Source: Cellulomonas sp. C5510
GTDB taxonomy: Bacteria > Actinomycetota > Actinomycetes > Actinomycetales > Cellulomonadaceae
DNA: 64,000 nt
Reading direction: 5' to 3'
NCBI RefSeq assembly: GCF_019797765.1
Contig: NZ_CP081862.1
Coordinates: 1,488,001-1,552,000 of the forward strand
Part shown: positions 1 to 8,382 of the stretch, one piece after another
How the letters are laid out: each line of letters begins with the position of its first letter
How positions within the stretch are numbered: position 1 is the stretch's first letter
Notes under the pieces: model-generated
The model's database searches: none
Told to the model about the DNA's origin: nothing
Seen by the model: only the letters and a program-made list of their open reading frames with translations
Made by a program: the position numbers and the translations under genes

Positions 1-5
1 GTCAT
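1..5 (-). CDS. Start of a gene running off the left edge
   Basis: Only the first codons are inside the window. On the minus strand an ATG at 5-3 is preceded by a consensus Shine-Dalgarno AGGAGG (complement of 11-16) at ideal spacing, so a minus-strand gene very probably starts here and continues to the left. Nothing can be said about its product. Confidence 0.45.
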
Positions 6-399
6 GGGGTCCTCCTGGGGATCCGTCCCGGTCGTTCCGGGGTCGACTCCAGTAGGCCCTCCCGGGGCGCTGCGGCCCCGTGTGACCCGCGTCATGCGTA
101 GGTAGGTCGTCGGCCGTGTCGTGGTGCTGAGCGCGTCGTCCCAGGTCAGCGGGGTGCCCGGCGTCCGGGCCGGGGGTGACCGGGCGGGGCGTGCGCGGGT
201 GCTCAGTGGTGCCGTGCCGGACTGCGTGGTGCTGCCGCGGACGGCCCGGCCCCGCGTCCGGACGGCTGCGGCACGCCTCCCGTGCGGTGCGGGGACGCCG
301 TGGTCCACAGGCGGGAGGCCCGCGCTGGGACGGACCCGGGGCGGTCGGTACTGTCGGGACCTCAGCCGCGCTCACCCGACCTCGACACCGGAGCGATCC
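6..399. other. Divergent intergenic region, no gene seen
   Basis: About 390 bases between the minus-strand start at the left edge and the plus-strand TTG start at 400. Open reading continues upstream of 400 in the same frame, but that stretch is Arg/Pro-rich, has no ribosome binding site and no family resemblance, so it is treated as non-coding. It should hold the promoters of both flanking genes; no convincing -35/-10 pair was identified. Confidence 0.5.
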
Positions 400-1590
400 T
401 TGAGCGCACCCCACCCCGTGCCGTCCCGGCGCGTGGACTCTCCCGGCCCTCGTGCCGTCCCCGGCCACGTCGACCACGTCGACCACCCGGGCGACGCCTG
501 CCGGACTGCGCCGGACCGCCGCGCGTCGTCGCCGCGGTCGGGACGTCGCCGCGGCCTCCTGCCCCTGGTGATCCTCCTCGCGGCGGCCCTCGTCACGTCG
601 GTCGTGCTCGTGCGCTGGGACGTCGTCCGGACGCGCCGGGTCGAGACCGCCCTCGCGGAGCTCGACCGGGCGGCTGCCTCGCTCACCGTCGCGCGACGTG
701 ACGGCAGCGCGGCGCTCGCTGCGTCGGCCGGGCGGGTGAACGACCAGCGGGCGCGGCGCGACCTGAGCGCGCTCCTGGTCGGGCTACCGACGTGGGACCC
801 GCCGGGGAACGGCTCACCCCAGGCGCGCGCGGAGCGGGCCGGGCGGCAGGCCGGTGCCGTGCGTGCGCGCGTCGTGGCCCTGACGGACGCGACCGCCGTG
901 GTGCGGGAGGAGCACGCCCGGTGGCTGCTCGCCACGGCGACCGCCGAGCGCATGGCGGTCCACGCCAGCCTCGGCGCCGCCGTCGCGGAGGCAGGGGCGG
1001 CGCTCGTGGCCTCCGAGGGGAGGGTGCTGGACGACGCCCCACGAGCGGCCCTGCGGGCGGCGGTCCACGAGGCCGGCACCGCGCGGCAGGCGGGCGCCCA
1101 GGGTCCCCGTGCCGTCGGCGCGTCCGCGGAGCGGCTGCTGGACCCCCGTCCCACCCCGCGCACCGGCGGACGTGCCCGGGCGGTGCTCGACGCGGCGGAG
1201 GCGCGTGCGACGGTGCTGCGGGAGGAGACCGCCGTCCTGCGCTCGCACGTCGACAGGCTCGCGGCGGCCCGAGCCGCGGTCGGGACGGCCGAGAGCGCCT
1301 GGCAGGCGGAGCAGGACCGTCGTGCCGCGGAGCGCGAGGCGGCGGAGCGCGCGGCGCGGGTCCCGGCCCGTGCGACCGGGAGCGGTCCCAGATCTGCGCC
1401 CGGGCGCGGACCCGGCGGGAGCCCGGCGGCCGGCGGCGCGGGTGGGTCCGCGGCGTCCCCGGGGCCGTCGACCACCCCGACCGGGCTCTCCGGCGCCGCC
1501 CCCGAGCTGCCTCCGGGGTGGACGACGGTCGTGGAGACCGAGGGCGGTGCCTGGTGCGGCGACGAGTTCGGCGCGTCGTGGGAGTGCTGA
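400..1590 (+). CDS. Single-pass membrane protein with alanine-rich coiled coil
   Basis: No family recognised. The 396-residue product has a short basic, disordered N-terminus, one strong membrane segment (LLPLVILLAAALVTSVVLV, about residues 53-71), then about 250 residues of Ala/Arg/Glu-rich sequence with coiled-coil character (AELDRAAASL, EQDRRAAEREAAERAA). A Pro/Gly/Ser linker follows, and a conserved-looking tail ends in GWTTVVETEGG...WCGDEF...WEC with two cysteines. The predicted topology puts the coiled coil and tail outside the cell. The TTG at 400 was chosen because GGAG at 390-393 lies at good spacing and it places the membrane segment near the N-terminus; the frame is open further upstream without a binding site. 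An imperfect hairpin follows the gene. It could be a cell-envelope structural protein; no enzymatic motif is visible. Confidence 0.6.
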   Translation: MSAPHPVPSRRVDSPGPRAVPGHVDHVDHPGDACRTAPDRRASSPRSGRRRGLLPLVILLAAALVTSVVLVRWDVVRTRRVETALAELDRAAASLTVARRDGSAALAASAGRVNDQRARRDLSALLVGLPTWDPPGNGSPQARAERAGRQAGAVRARVVALTDATAVVREEHARWLLATATAERMAVHASLGAAVAEAGAALVASEGRVLDDAPRAALRAAVHEAGTARQAGAQGPRAVGASAERLLDPRPTPRTGGRARAVLDAAEARATVLREETAVLRSHVDRLAAARAAVGTAESAWQAEQDRRAAEREAAERAARVPARATGSGPRSAPGRGPGGSPAAGGAGGSAASPGPSTTPTGLSGAAPELPPGWTTVVETEGGAWCGDEFGASWEC

Positions 1591-1688
1591 CGCGGCGCAG
1601 GCGCGTCCGGCCGGGCGCGTCCGGGGTCGGGGGCCGTCGTCGGCGAGGAGGCGCCGTGACCTGATCCCCGAACGCCGACCCCGTACGT

Positions 1689-1720
1689 GAGGGGCCCGGT
1701 GCTGGCACACCGGACCCCTC
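1689..1720 (+). terminator. Imperfect hairpin, probable terminator
   Basis: A 13-base inverted repeat with one mismatch (GAGGGGCCCGGTG at 1689-1701 against CACCGGACCCCTC at 1708-1720) and a 6-base loop sits about 100 bases after the coiled-coil protein. There is no U-tract, which is common for terminators in this GC range. Confidence 0.4.
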
Positions 1721-1752
1721 TGCCCGCTCGACAGCTCTTCTGGAGACCTGAC

Positions 1753-4341
1753 ATGCAAGCACGCCCATCCTGGCACGCCCCGAGACGGCCGTCCGCGCTG
1801 CTCGGCGCCGTCCTCGCCGTCACCGCGCTGGCCGCGGCCGCCACCGTGGCGGTCCCTCCCGCGGCATCCGCCGCCGTCCCGGCGCACGGCATCGTCATCC
1901 ACCCCGACGGACACGGACCTGTCCGTCTCGGTCCGCTCGAGGGCACGGCCGTCTCGGACGAGCACGGCTACTGCCTGCAGGGCCGCGTCCTCGCCTCCGG
2001 CCCGGCCGACGTGCCGGTGGGCACCGACCACGTCGACGACCCGGTGCTCGCCGCGCTCCTGGCCCGGCACCGGTTCGACGCCGACGACCTGACACAGGCG
2101 GCGATCGGGTACGCCGCGCACCAGCGCCACGAGCGGCCGGGCGTCCTCGCGGGGGGCGACGCGGTAGCGGCTCGTGCCCTCATCGCGGCGGCGACGCCGC
2201 AGCAGGTCAAGGACCGGGCGGATGCGCTGCTGGCCGAGGCCGCGGCGTCGGCCGGACCGTTCGCCGGCGATGCGGGCGCCGCGACCGGCGGGGGCCGGCG
2301 CACCGGCTCGATCACCGGCATCGCCCTGCGGTCGGCGTCCGGGCAGCCTGTCGTCGGCGCACCGTTCACGGTCACCCTGAGCGGTCCTGCGGTGCTCGAC
2401 GCGAGCGGGACGCGGACGTACGAGGGAACCACGACCGCCGACCCGGTCACGCTCGCGTGGACCGCGACCGGCACCGGCGACGTCGGCTACCGCGTCGAGT
2501 TCGCAGACCTGTGGCGCACGACGATCACGGTCCTCGACCTGGCGGGCGACCGGCAGGACCAGCTCACCTACGGCAACCGCCCCGGGAGCGACCCCCGGCA
2601 GGTGGTCGCGCCGGGGCCGTCGTTCCCCGTGGTCGACGACTTCCGGCCGCGGGCGACCACGACGGTCCAGGACGCCCTCGTGGCGGACGGGGACGCGCTC
2701 GTGGACCGCGTCGCGTTCAGCGCGGCGCCGGGGGACTGGTGGGTGGAGGTCGACGGCGATCCCGTGGACGTCCCCGCCGAGGTGACCTGGTACGGCCCCT
2801 TCGACGCACCGCTCCCGCAGTCCGCCGAGCCCCCGGCGGGTGCGCCCGTGGCGGGGACGGTGCGGGTCGTCGCGGACGGCCCGGGCACGGTGACGACACC
2901 GGGGAGCGTCAGGGCGACCCGCGCCGGCTTCTACACGGCGGTCGTCACGATCCGGAAGGCTGACGCCGGCCAGTTCGCGAAGCACGTCCGCGAGGACTTC
3001 CGGGCGCCGTTCTTCGAGGCGGCCGAGACCGCCGTGAACCTGTTCGACCTGCGCCACGAGTCGCAGACGCGCGAGTTCAACGTGGCCCCGGGCGGCCGGG
3101 CGTTCGACCGGATCACCGTCTCGGGGTACCCCGCCGACCACGGCGCGTTCGGCGGCCTCGGCCCGTGGGGTGCCGACCTCGGCGAGGCGACGGTCACCGT
3201 CTACGGGCCGCTGCCGGCGCTTCCCGACGGGCCCGAGGTCCCGGTGGGCGCTCCGGTGCACTGGCAGGGCACGGTGGCGGCGGTCGACGGCCGCTACGAC
3301 GTGGGGTACGACCCGGCCCGGCCGATCGTCGCACCGACCACGGCGACCCACCCGGGAGGCGACTACTTCGTGTTCGTGTACGCGTTCGCGGGCGACTCCC
3401 GGGTGGCGCCGTTCGTGAGCGCGTTCGACGACCTGCGTGAGGTGTTCTACGTCCCCGGGGACCCGGAGGTCGTCGTTCCCCCGCAGGCGGTCACGCGGGC
3501 CCAGGACTCGGCGGTCGCCGGAGGGATGATGCGCGACACCGCCCTGGTGACGGGCACCACCGCACCCGGAGACCACCTCGTGTTCGAGGCGTACGGACCG
3601 CAGGACCCGGGAGCCGCCCCGGTCTGCGACGCGAGCACGCTGCTGTGGACGTCGGAGGCGGTGGAGGTCCGTGGCGCGGGGTACTACGACTCGGGTGAGG
3701 CGCCGGCGCCCGCGCGGCCGGGGCTCGTCCACTGGGTCGAGACGCTGGTCCGCGCCGACGGCACCCGGCTGGACCGCGGGGAGTGCGGGGCTCCGGCGGA
3801 GACGACGACGGTCACCGAGGACCTGACCGTCCGGACGACCGCGCGCGCCGAGGACGAGGCTCCGGCCGCCGGGACCGAGGTGTGGGACGTCCTCACGGTG
3901 ACCGGGACGGTGCCGGACGGTGCGCTGACGACCGTCGACCTCTTCCACGCGCGGCCGGGGGACGACCTCGTGTGCCGGGACCCGGTGTGGACGACCACGG
4001 TGCCGCTGTCCGACGGGGCGGGCGAGTACCGGACGGGCCGCTACCGGACGACCGGACCGGGCACGTACGGGTTCGTGGAGCGCACGACGGCGCCCGACGG
4101 GACCGAGCTGTCCGCCGGGCGGTGCGGTGAGGAGTCCGAGACGCTGACCGTCACGGCGCCGACCCCCACCTCCACGCCGGCAGCTCCGCCCGCGCCCGGC
4201 GCGGCCGGCCCTCCGCCGCTCGCCGTGACCGGGGCGGACCTGGCGACCTCGGGTGTCGCGGCGCTGCTGCTGGTGGCGGGCGGGGTGCTCGCGCTCGTGC
4301 ACCGGTCGCGCGTCCGGCGCGCGGTCGACGCGGCGACCTGA
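1753..4341 (+). CDS. LAxTG-anchored cell-surface protein
   Basis: The 862-residue exported protein starts with a basic signal peptide ([30 protein letters not shown]) and ends with a sorting signal: PPPLAVTGAD, a hydrophobic stretch (VAALLLVAGGVLALV) and a basic tail (HRSRVRRAV). LAxTG is the motif preferred by class E sortases of high-GC actinobacteria, so covalent attachment to the wall is inferred. The body looks like a string of beta-rich modules; paired sections carry similar wording (TVTVYGPL, VTWYGPF, DLTVRTTA, EDEAPAAGTEVWD), which suggests repeated Ig-like domains. A helical, Ala-rich region near residues 80-160 precedes them. The start at 1753 has GGAG at good spacing. No sortase with catalytic residues is encoded in this window, so the enzyme must be elsewhere. 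A role in adhesion or matrix binding is plausible but unproven. Confidence 0.75.
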   Translation: MQARPSWHAPRRPSALLGAVLAVTALAAAATVAVPPAASAAVPAHGIVIHPDGHGPVRLGPLEGTAVSDEHGYCLQGRVLASGPADVPVGTDHVDDPVLAALLARHRFDADDLTQAAIGYAAHQRHERPGVLAGGDAVAARALIAAATPQQVKDRADALLAEAAASAGPFAGDAGAATGGGRRTGSITGIALRSASGQPVVGAPFTVTLSGPAVLDASGTRTYEGTTTADPVTLAWTATGTGDVGYRVEFADLWRTTITVLDLAGDRQDQLTYGNRPGSDPRQVVAPGPSFPVVDDFRPRATTTVQDALVADGDALVDRVAFSAAPGDWWVEVDGDPVDVPAEVTWYGPFDAPLPQSAEPPAGAPVAGTVRVVADGPGTVTTPGSVRATRAGFYTAVVTIRKADAGQFAKHVREDFRAPFFEAAETAVNLFDLRHESQTREFNVAPGGRAFDRITVSGYPADHGAFGGLGPWGADLGEATVTVYGPLPALPDGPEVPVGAPVHWQGTVAAVDGRYDVGYDPARPIVAPTTATHPGGDYFVFVYAFAGDSRVAPFVSAFDDLREVFYVPGDPEVVVPPQAVTRAQDSAVAGGMMRDTALVTGTTAPGDHLVFEAYGPQDPGAAPVCDASTLLWTSEAVEVRGAGYYDSGEAPAPARPGLVHWVETLVRADGTRLDRGECGAPAETTTVTEDLTVRTTARAEDEAPAAGTEVWDVLTVTGTVPDGALTTVDLFHARPGDDLVCRDPVWTTTVPLSDGAGEYRTGRYRTTGPGTYGFVERTTAPDGTELSAGRCGEESETLTVTAPTPTSTPAAPPAPGAAGPPPLAVTGADLATSGVAALLLVAGGVLALVHRSRVRRAVDAAT

Positions 4342-4386
4342 CGACGGTCCGGCCGGCCCCGCCGCTGTCCTGCGAGGGGCCGGCCG

Positions 4387-7122
4387 GTGACCGCGACGCC
4401 CCCTGCCGCCTCCTCCGACCGGTCACGCGACTACGATCCCCGCGGGGACCTGGGCGCCCCGCGCGGCCACGTGGCGCGCACCCGCCCTCGGCGCGCAGGA
4501 CCGGAGGACGGACGGATGGCGCGGGGACGGTTGCGGGTCCTGCTGGGCGCTGCCCCGGGCGTCGGCAAGACGTACGCGATGCTCGAGGCCGGTCACGACA
4601 TGCGCGCCGACGGCAAGGACGTCGTCGTGGCGGTCGTCGAGACGCACGGGCGGGCTGCCACGGCCGGCCTGCTCGGTGGCCTCGAGGTCGTGCCGCGCAC
4701 CGTCGTCGAGCACCGGGGCGTGCGGCTGTCCGAGATGGACCTGGACGCCGTGCTGGCCCGCCGCCCGCAGGTGGCACTCGTCGACGAGCTCGCGCACACC
4801 AACGCTCCCGGGTCGCGCCACGCCAAGCGCTGGCAGGACGTCTCCGAGCTGCTCGCCGCCGGGATCCACGTCGTGACCACCGTCAACATCCAGCACATCG
4901 AGTCCCTCAACGACGTGGTGCGCACCATCACGGGCGTCCCGCAGCGGGAGACCGTCCCGGACGCGGTGCTGCGGGCCGCGGACGACGTCGAGCTCGTGGA
5001 CCTCGCCCCGCAGTCCCTGCGCGACCGCCTGGCCGAAGGCAACGTGTACCCCGCCGAGAGGGTCGACGCGGCGCTGTCGAACTACTTCCGGCTCGGCAAT
5101 CTCACGGCCCTGCGGGAGCTCGCACTGCTGTGGCTGGCCGACGAGGTCGACTCGGCCCTGCGCACGTACCGCGCCGAGCACGCGATCGACGCGCCGTGGG
5201 AAGCGCGCGAGCGGGTCGTCGTCGCGCTGACCGGCGGCCCGGAGGGCGAGACGCTGCTGCGGCGCGGCGCTCGGATCGCCGCGCGGTCCGCCGGCGGGGA
5301 GCTGCTGGCCGTGCACGTCAGCGCGCAGACCGGGCTCCGGGACGGGGACCCCGGCGCGCTCGCGGAGCAGGCCGCGCTCACCGAGCAGCTCGGTGGGACG
5401 TTCCACCAGGTGGTCGGCGAGGACGTCGCGACCGCGCTCGTCCAGTTCGCCCGCGCGAACGACGCCACCCAGCTCGTCATCGGGCTGAGCCGCCGGAGCT
5501 GGCTCAAGGCGGCGCTCACCGGTCCCGGGACCGGCTCGACGGTGATCCGGCGCGCCGGCGCGATCGACGTGCACCTCGTCAACCACGCCGCAGCCGGTCG
5601 GCGCCTGCCGCTGCCGCGTGTGGCCGGCGCGTTCTCGGGGGCCCTGACGGCGCGCCGCCGCGCGCTCGGCTTCGCCGTGTCGGTGGTGCTCGGACCGCTG
5701 CTGACGGTCGGGCTCGTCGCGGGCCGCAGCGACGCGTCTCTGGCGAGCGACGTCCTGGCCTACCAGCTGCTGGTCGTGGTGACGGCGCTGGTCGGCGGGC
5801 TGTGGCCGGCGCTGTTCACCGCGCTGCTGTCCGGGTTGACGCTCAACTACCTGTTCGTCGAACCGACGCACACGATCACGGTCAGCGAGCCGGTGCACGC
5901 GATCGCGCTGGTGCTCTACGTCGCGAACGGCGTCATGGTCAGCGCGGTGGTGGACCTCGCGGCGCGCCGGACCCGCGTCGCGCAGCGGGCCCGCGCGGAG
6001 TCCGAGCTGCTCGCGACCGTCGCCGGGGGCGTGCTGCGGGGGCAGGACACCCTGCGGGCGCTCGTCGAGCGCGCGCAGGAGGCGTTCGGGCTGGCCGGGG
6101 TCCGGCTGCGGTCCGGGGAGGACGTGCTCGCGCAGTCCGGGACGGTGCGTCCCGGGTCGCCGCACCTGGCGGTGGACGACCACACGGTGCTGGACCTCGA
6201 CCCGGGTGGGGCGCTCGACCCCGGCGCGGCGCGTGCCGCGGACGTGCCCGCCCGCAGCGGCTCCGCGGTACCGGGTCGCACCAATGCCGTCGTCCCCGAC
6301 GTCGACGGCGCGGGCAACCGCCTGCTCGGTGTCGTCGTCACGCAGATCGCCGCGGCCCTGGAGCACCAGCGTCTGAGCCGCACGGCTGACGCGATCGGCC
6401 CGCTCCGCGAGACGGACCAGGTGCGCAGCGCCCTGCTCTCGGCCGTCAGCCACGACCTGCGCCGTCCGCTGACCGCGGCGACCACCGCGGTCGGCAGCCT
6501 GCGCGCGCGTGACGTCGACTGGTCACCCGCGGACCGGGACGAGCTGCTGGCGACGGCGGAGGAGAGCCTGGCGACGTTGACGGGCCTGGTGACGGACCTG
6601 CTGGACGCGAGCCGGCTGCAGGCGGGCGCGCTGGGCGTGGAGTGCCGGCCGACGGACGTGGACGACGTGGTGCTGGCCGCGCTCGACGAGCTCGCCCTGG
6701 GCCCCGAGGCGGTGCACCTCGAGCTGGACCCTGCGCTGCCCGCGGTGTCGGCGGATCCGGCGCTGCTGCGCCGGGTGCTGGTGAACGTGCTGGCGAACGC
6801 CGTGCACGTCAGCCCGCGGGGAACGCCGGTCCGGGTGCAGACCAGCGCGTTCGCCGACCGGGTCGAGGTCCGGGTCGTCGACCACGGGCCGGGCGTGCCG
6901 GCCGACCGGAGGGCCGACCTGTTCGTGCCCTTCCAGCGCCTGGGTGACACCGACAACACCACCGGGCTGGGGCTCGGCCTCGCGCTGTCGCGGGGGTTCG
7001 CCGAGGGGATGGGCGGCACGCTCGTCCCGGAGGACACGCCCGGTGGCGGACTGACCATGGTGATCGCGCTGCGGCAGGCTGCCGCGCTCGACGCCCGTAC
7101 CGCGCAGGAGGGCACCGCGTGA
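4387..7122 (+). CDS. kdpD: KdpD sensor histidine kinase
   Basis: This is the membrane sensor kinase of the KdpDE two-component system, which in characterised bacteria responds to potassium limitation and turgor. The 911-residue product has the family layout in order: KdpD N-terminal domain with Walker A (GAAPGVGKTYAML) and VDELAHTNAPGSRHAKRWQDV-type Walker B, a UspA-like domain (VVVALTGGPEG, LVIGLSRRSWL), four membrane helices around residues 425-520, a GAF-like region, the DHp helix with the phospho-acceptor (SHDLRRPLTAA), and the HATPase (VNVLANAVHVSP, DHGPGVP, GLGLGLALSRG). The GTG start at 4387 has GAGGGG upstream; an ATG 43 codons later would still retain Walker A. It overlaps kdpE by 4 bases. 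The usual target operon kdpFABC is not beside it, so in this window the pair is an orphan regulator set. Confidence 0.93.
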   Translation: MTATPPAASSDRSRDYDPRGDLGAPRGHVARTRPRRAGPEDGRMARGRLRVLLGAAPGVGKTYAMLEAGHDMRADGKDVVVAVVETHGRAATAGLLGGLEVVPRTVVEHRGVRLSEMDLDAVLARRPQVALVDELAHTNAPGSRHAKRWQDVSELLAAGIHVVTTVNIQHIESLNDVVRTITGVPQRETVPDAVLRAADDVELVDLAPQSLRDRLAEGNVYPAERVDAALSNYFRLGNLTALRELALLWLADEVDSALRTYRAEHAIDAPWEARERVVVALTGGPEGETLLRRGARIAARSAGGELLAVHVSAQTGLRDGDPGALAEQAALTEQLGGTFHQVVGEDVATALVQFARANDATQLVIGLSRRSWLKAALTGPGTGSTVIRRAGAIDVHLVNHAAAGRRLPLPRVAGAFSGALTARRRALGFAVSVVLGPLLTVGLVAGRSDASLASDVLAYQLLVVVTALVGGLWPALFTALLSGLTLNYLFVEPTHTITVSEPVHAIALVLYVANGVMVSAVVDLAARRTRVAQRARAESELLATVAGGVLRGQDTLRALVERAQEAFGLAGVRLRSGEDVLAQSGTVRPGSPHLAVDDHTVLDLDPGGALDPGAARAADVPARSGSAVPGRTNAVVPDVDGAGNRLLGVVVTQIAAALEHQRLSRTADAIGPLRETDQVRSALLSAVSHDLRRPLTAATTAVGSLRARDVDWSPADRDELLATAEESLATLTGLVTDLLDASRLQAGALGVECRPTDVDDVVLAALDELALGPEAVHLELDPALPAVSADPALLRRVLVNVLANAVHVSPRGTPVRVQTSAFADRVEVRVVDHGPGVPADRRADLFVPFQRLGDTDNTTGLGLGLALSRGFAEGMGGTLVPEDTPGGGLTMVIALRQAAALDARTAQEGTA

Positions 7123-7823
7123 AGATCCTCATCGCCGACGACGACCCGCAGATCCTGCGCGCGCTGCGCATCACGCTGCGCGCCCGGGGCTACGAGATCC
7201 TCACGGCCACGGACGGCACGAGCGCGCTCAACCAGGCCATCGAGCACAAGCCGGATCTGTACCTGCTGGACCTCGGCATGCCCCGGTTGGACGGGGTGGA
7301 GGTGATCGCCGGGCTGCGGGGCTGGACGAGCGCGCCGATCCTCGTGCTGTCGGGCCGCACGGGGTCGGCCGACAAGGTCGAGGCCCTGGATGCGGGCGCC
7401 GACGACTACGTGACGAAGCCGTTCGGTGTCGACGAGCTGCTGGCCCGCATCCGCGCCCTCACGCGGCGGGCGACGGCCGCTCCGGGCGCCGACGCGGAGC
7501 CGCTCGTCCGCCTGGGGCCCGTGACGATCGACCTGACCGCGACGACCGCCACCCGGGACGGCAGCCCGCCGGAGCCGGTGCGGCTGACGCCGACGGAGTG
7601 GCGGATCCTGGAGATCCTGGTGCGCAACGCCGGGCGGCTCGTGACGCGGCAGTCGCTGCTGCGCGAGATCTGGGGCTCGGAGCACGTCACGGACACCGGG
7701 TACCTGCGGCTGTACCTGTCGCAGCTGCGCAAGAAGCTGGAGCCGGACCCGTCCGCCCCGCGGTACCTGCTGACGGAGCCCGGGATGGGGTACCGGTTCG
7801 ACCCCTCGGGCGGGTCGGCCTGA
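7119..7823 (+). CDS. kdpE: KdpE response regulator, OmpR/PhoB family
   Basis: This DNA-binding response regulator is the partner of KdpD. The 234-residue product has a receiver domain with the acidic pair (ADDDPQILRAL), the phospho-acceptor aspartate in YLLDLGMPRLDG, the switch Thr/Ser and lysine (VLSGR, VTKPFGVDELL), and a C-terminal OmpR-type winged helix (VRLTPTEWRILEILVRNAGR...LLREIWG...YLRLYLSQLRKKLE). GTG at 7119 overlaps the kdpD stop as GTGA, so the two proteins are translationally coupled. It is followed by a separate promoter and riboswitch, so transcription of kdpDE probably ends shortly after 7823. The target genes are not in this window. Confidence 0.93.
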   Translation: MKILIADDDPQILRALRITLRARGYEILTATDGTSALNQAIEHKPDLYLLDLGMPRLDGVEVIAGLRGWTSAPILVLSGRTGSADKVEALDAGADDYVTKPFGVDELLARIRALTRRATAAPGADAEPLVRLGPVTIDLTATTATRDGSPPEPVRLTPTEWRILEILVRNAGRLVTRQSLLREIWGSEHVTDTGYLRLYLSQLRKKLEPDPSAPRYLLTEPGMGYRFDPSGGSA

Positions 7824-7893
7824 CCTGCGGGGCATCCAGCATGTGAACGCACCCGTGCGTGACCTGCGGCGACTGTCCGAACTCGGGCGGTAC

Positions 7894-7921
7894 TTGCCGA
7901 TCTGTCCGGTTTCTGTATAGT
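7894..7921 (+). promoter_or_regulatory. Sigma-A-type promoter of the riboswitch-bldC transcript
   Basis: TTGCCG at 7894-7899 and TATAGT at 7916-7921 are separated by 16 bases, one of the best housekeeping promoter matches in the window. Transcription would start near 7928, just ahead of the riboswitch. Confidence 0.7.
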
Positions 7922-7927
7922 TCTGCC

Positions 7928-8010
7928 CGTTGAGCGACAACGGCAAACCTGCTGCGAGGCAGGGACGCAAAGCCACGGGACCCTTCGGGTCAGCCGGGCT
8001 ACCGAACCGA
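7928..8010 (+). promoter_or_regulatory. Cyclic di-GMP-I (GEMM) riboswitch
   Basis: The leader carries the hallmark elements of the class I cyclic-di-GMP aptamer in order: GGCAAACC, a stem CCTGC/GCAGG closed by a GCGA (GNRA) tetraloop, the near-invariant GGACGCAAAGCC linker, a second stem GACCC/GGGTC with a small loop, then CAGCCGGGCTACC, the 3' side that holds the tetraloop receptor and ligand-contacting C. It lies between a strong promoter and the ribosome binding site of the BldC-like gene, whose AAGGAG begins only a few bases after the aptamer. That spacing favours control of translation initiation over a terminator switch; no U-tract terminator is seen. The class is recognised from its consensus; ligand binding is not shown here. 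Confidence 0.9.
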
Positions 8011-8022
8011 CAAGGAGTCATC

Positions 8023-8247
8023 ATGACGTACCCCCTCGAGACCCAGCTCCCCACGCAGGCGACGTCCTCCCTGCTGACGCCGGGTGAGGTCGCGGTGATG
8101 TTCCGCGTGGACCCGAAGACGGTCACGCGCTGGGCGCAGGCGGGCAAGCTGTCCGCCGTCCGCACCCTCGGCGGCCACCGCCGCTTCCTCGAGTCCGAGG
8201 TGATGGAGCTGCTGGGCGCGGTGCCGCAGCAGGCCGGCCGCTTCTGA
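8023..8247 (+). CDS. bldC: BldC-like MerR-type DNA-binding protein
   Basis: This small transcription factor is 74 residues long, the usual size of BldC proteins, and consists almost entirely of one MerR-like winged helix-turn-helix: LLTPGEVAVMFRVDPKTVTRWA, then AGKLSAVRTLGGHRRFLESEV with the GGHRRF motif typical of the group. In Streptomyces BldC delays entry into development and binds DNA as head-to-tail oligomers. The ATG at 8023 has AAGGAG five bases upstream, and this site lies directly behind the cyclic-di-GMP riboswitch, so its expression is probably set by that second messenger. It is monocistronic and is followed by a strong hairpin. Confidence 0.9.
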   Translation: MTYPLETQLPTQATSSLLTPGEVAVMFRVDPKTVTRWAQAGKLSAVRTLGGHRRFLESEVMELLGAVPQQAGRF

Positions 8248-8267
8248 GCCGCCACCCCTGACACGCC

Positions 8268-8301
8268 GACGGGCCCCCGAGCAGCAGCTCGGGGGCCCGT
8301 C
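8268..8301 (+). terminator. Terminator hairpin after bldC
   Basis: A perfect 13-base inverted repeat (GACGGGCCCCCGA at 8268-8280, TCGGGGGCCCGTC at 8289-8301) with an 8-base loop lies 20 bases after the bldC stop. Confidence 0.75.
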
Positions 8302-8382
8302 CGTGTCGGTGCCGGTGCCGGTGCAGCCGGCTCCTCCACCTTCCGGCACCGGGGGCCTGGCCCCGCGTCCCGCGGCCGCGCC

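Noticed and set aside
121..399. N-terminal extension of the first membrane protein to position 121
   Set aside because: No ribosome binding site, biased Arg/Pro/Gly content and no conserved pattern; the TTG at 400 has GGAG and places the membrane helix normally.
814..4302. Very long minus-strand frame opposite the LAVTG protein
   Set aside because: Arg/Gly/Pro-rich translation without any motif; it is the antisense shadow of a GC-rich gene with a signal peptide and sorting signal.
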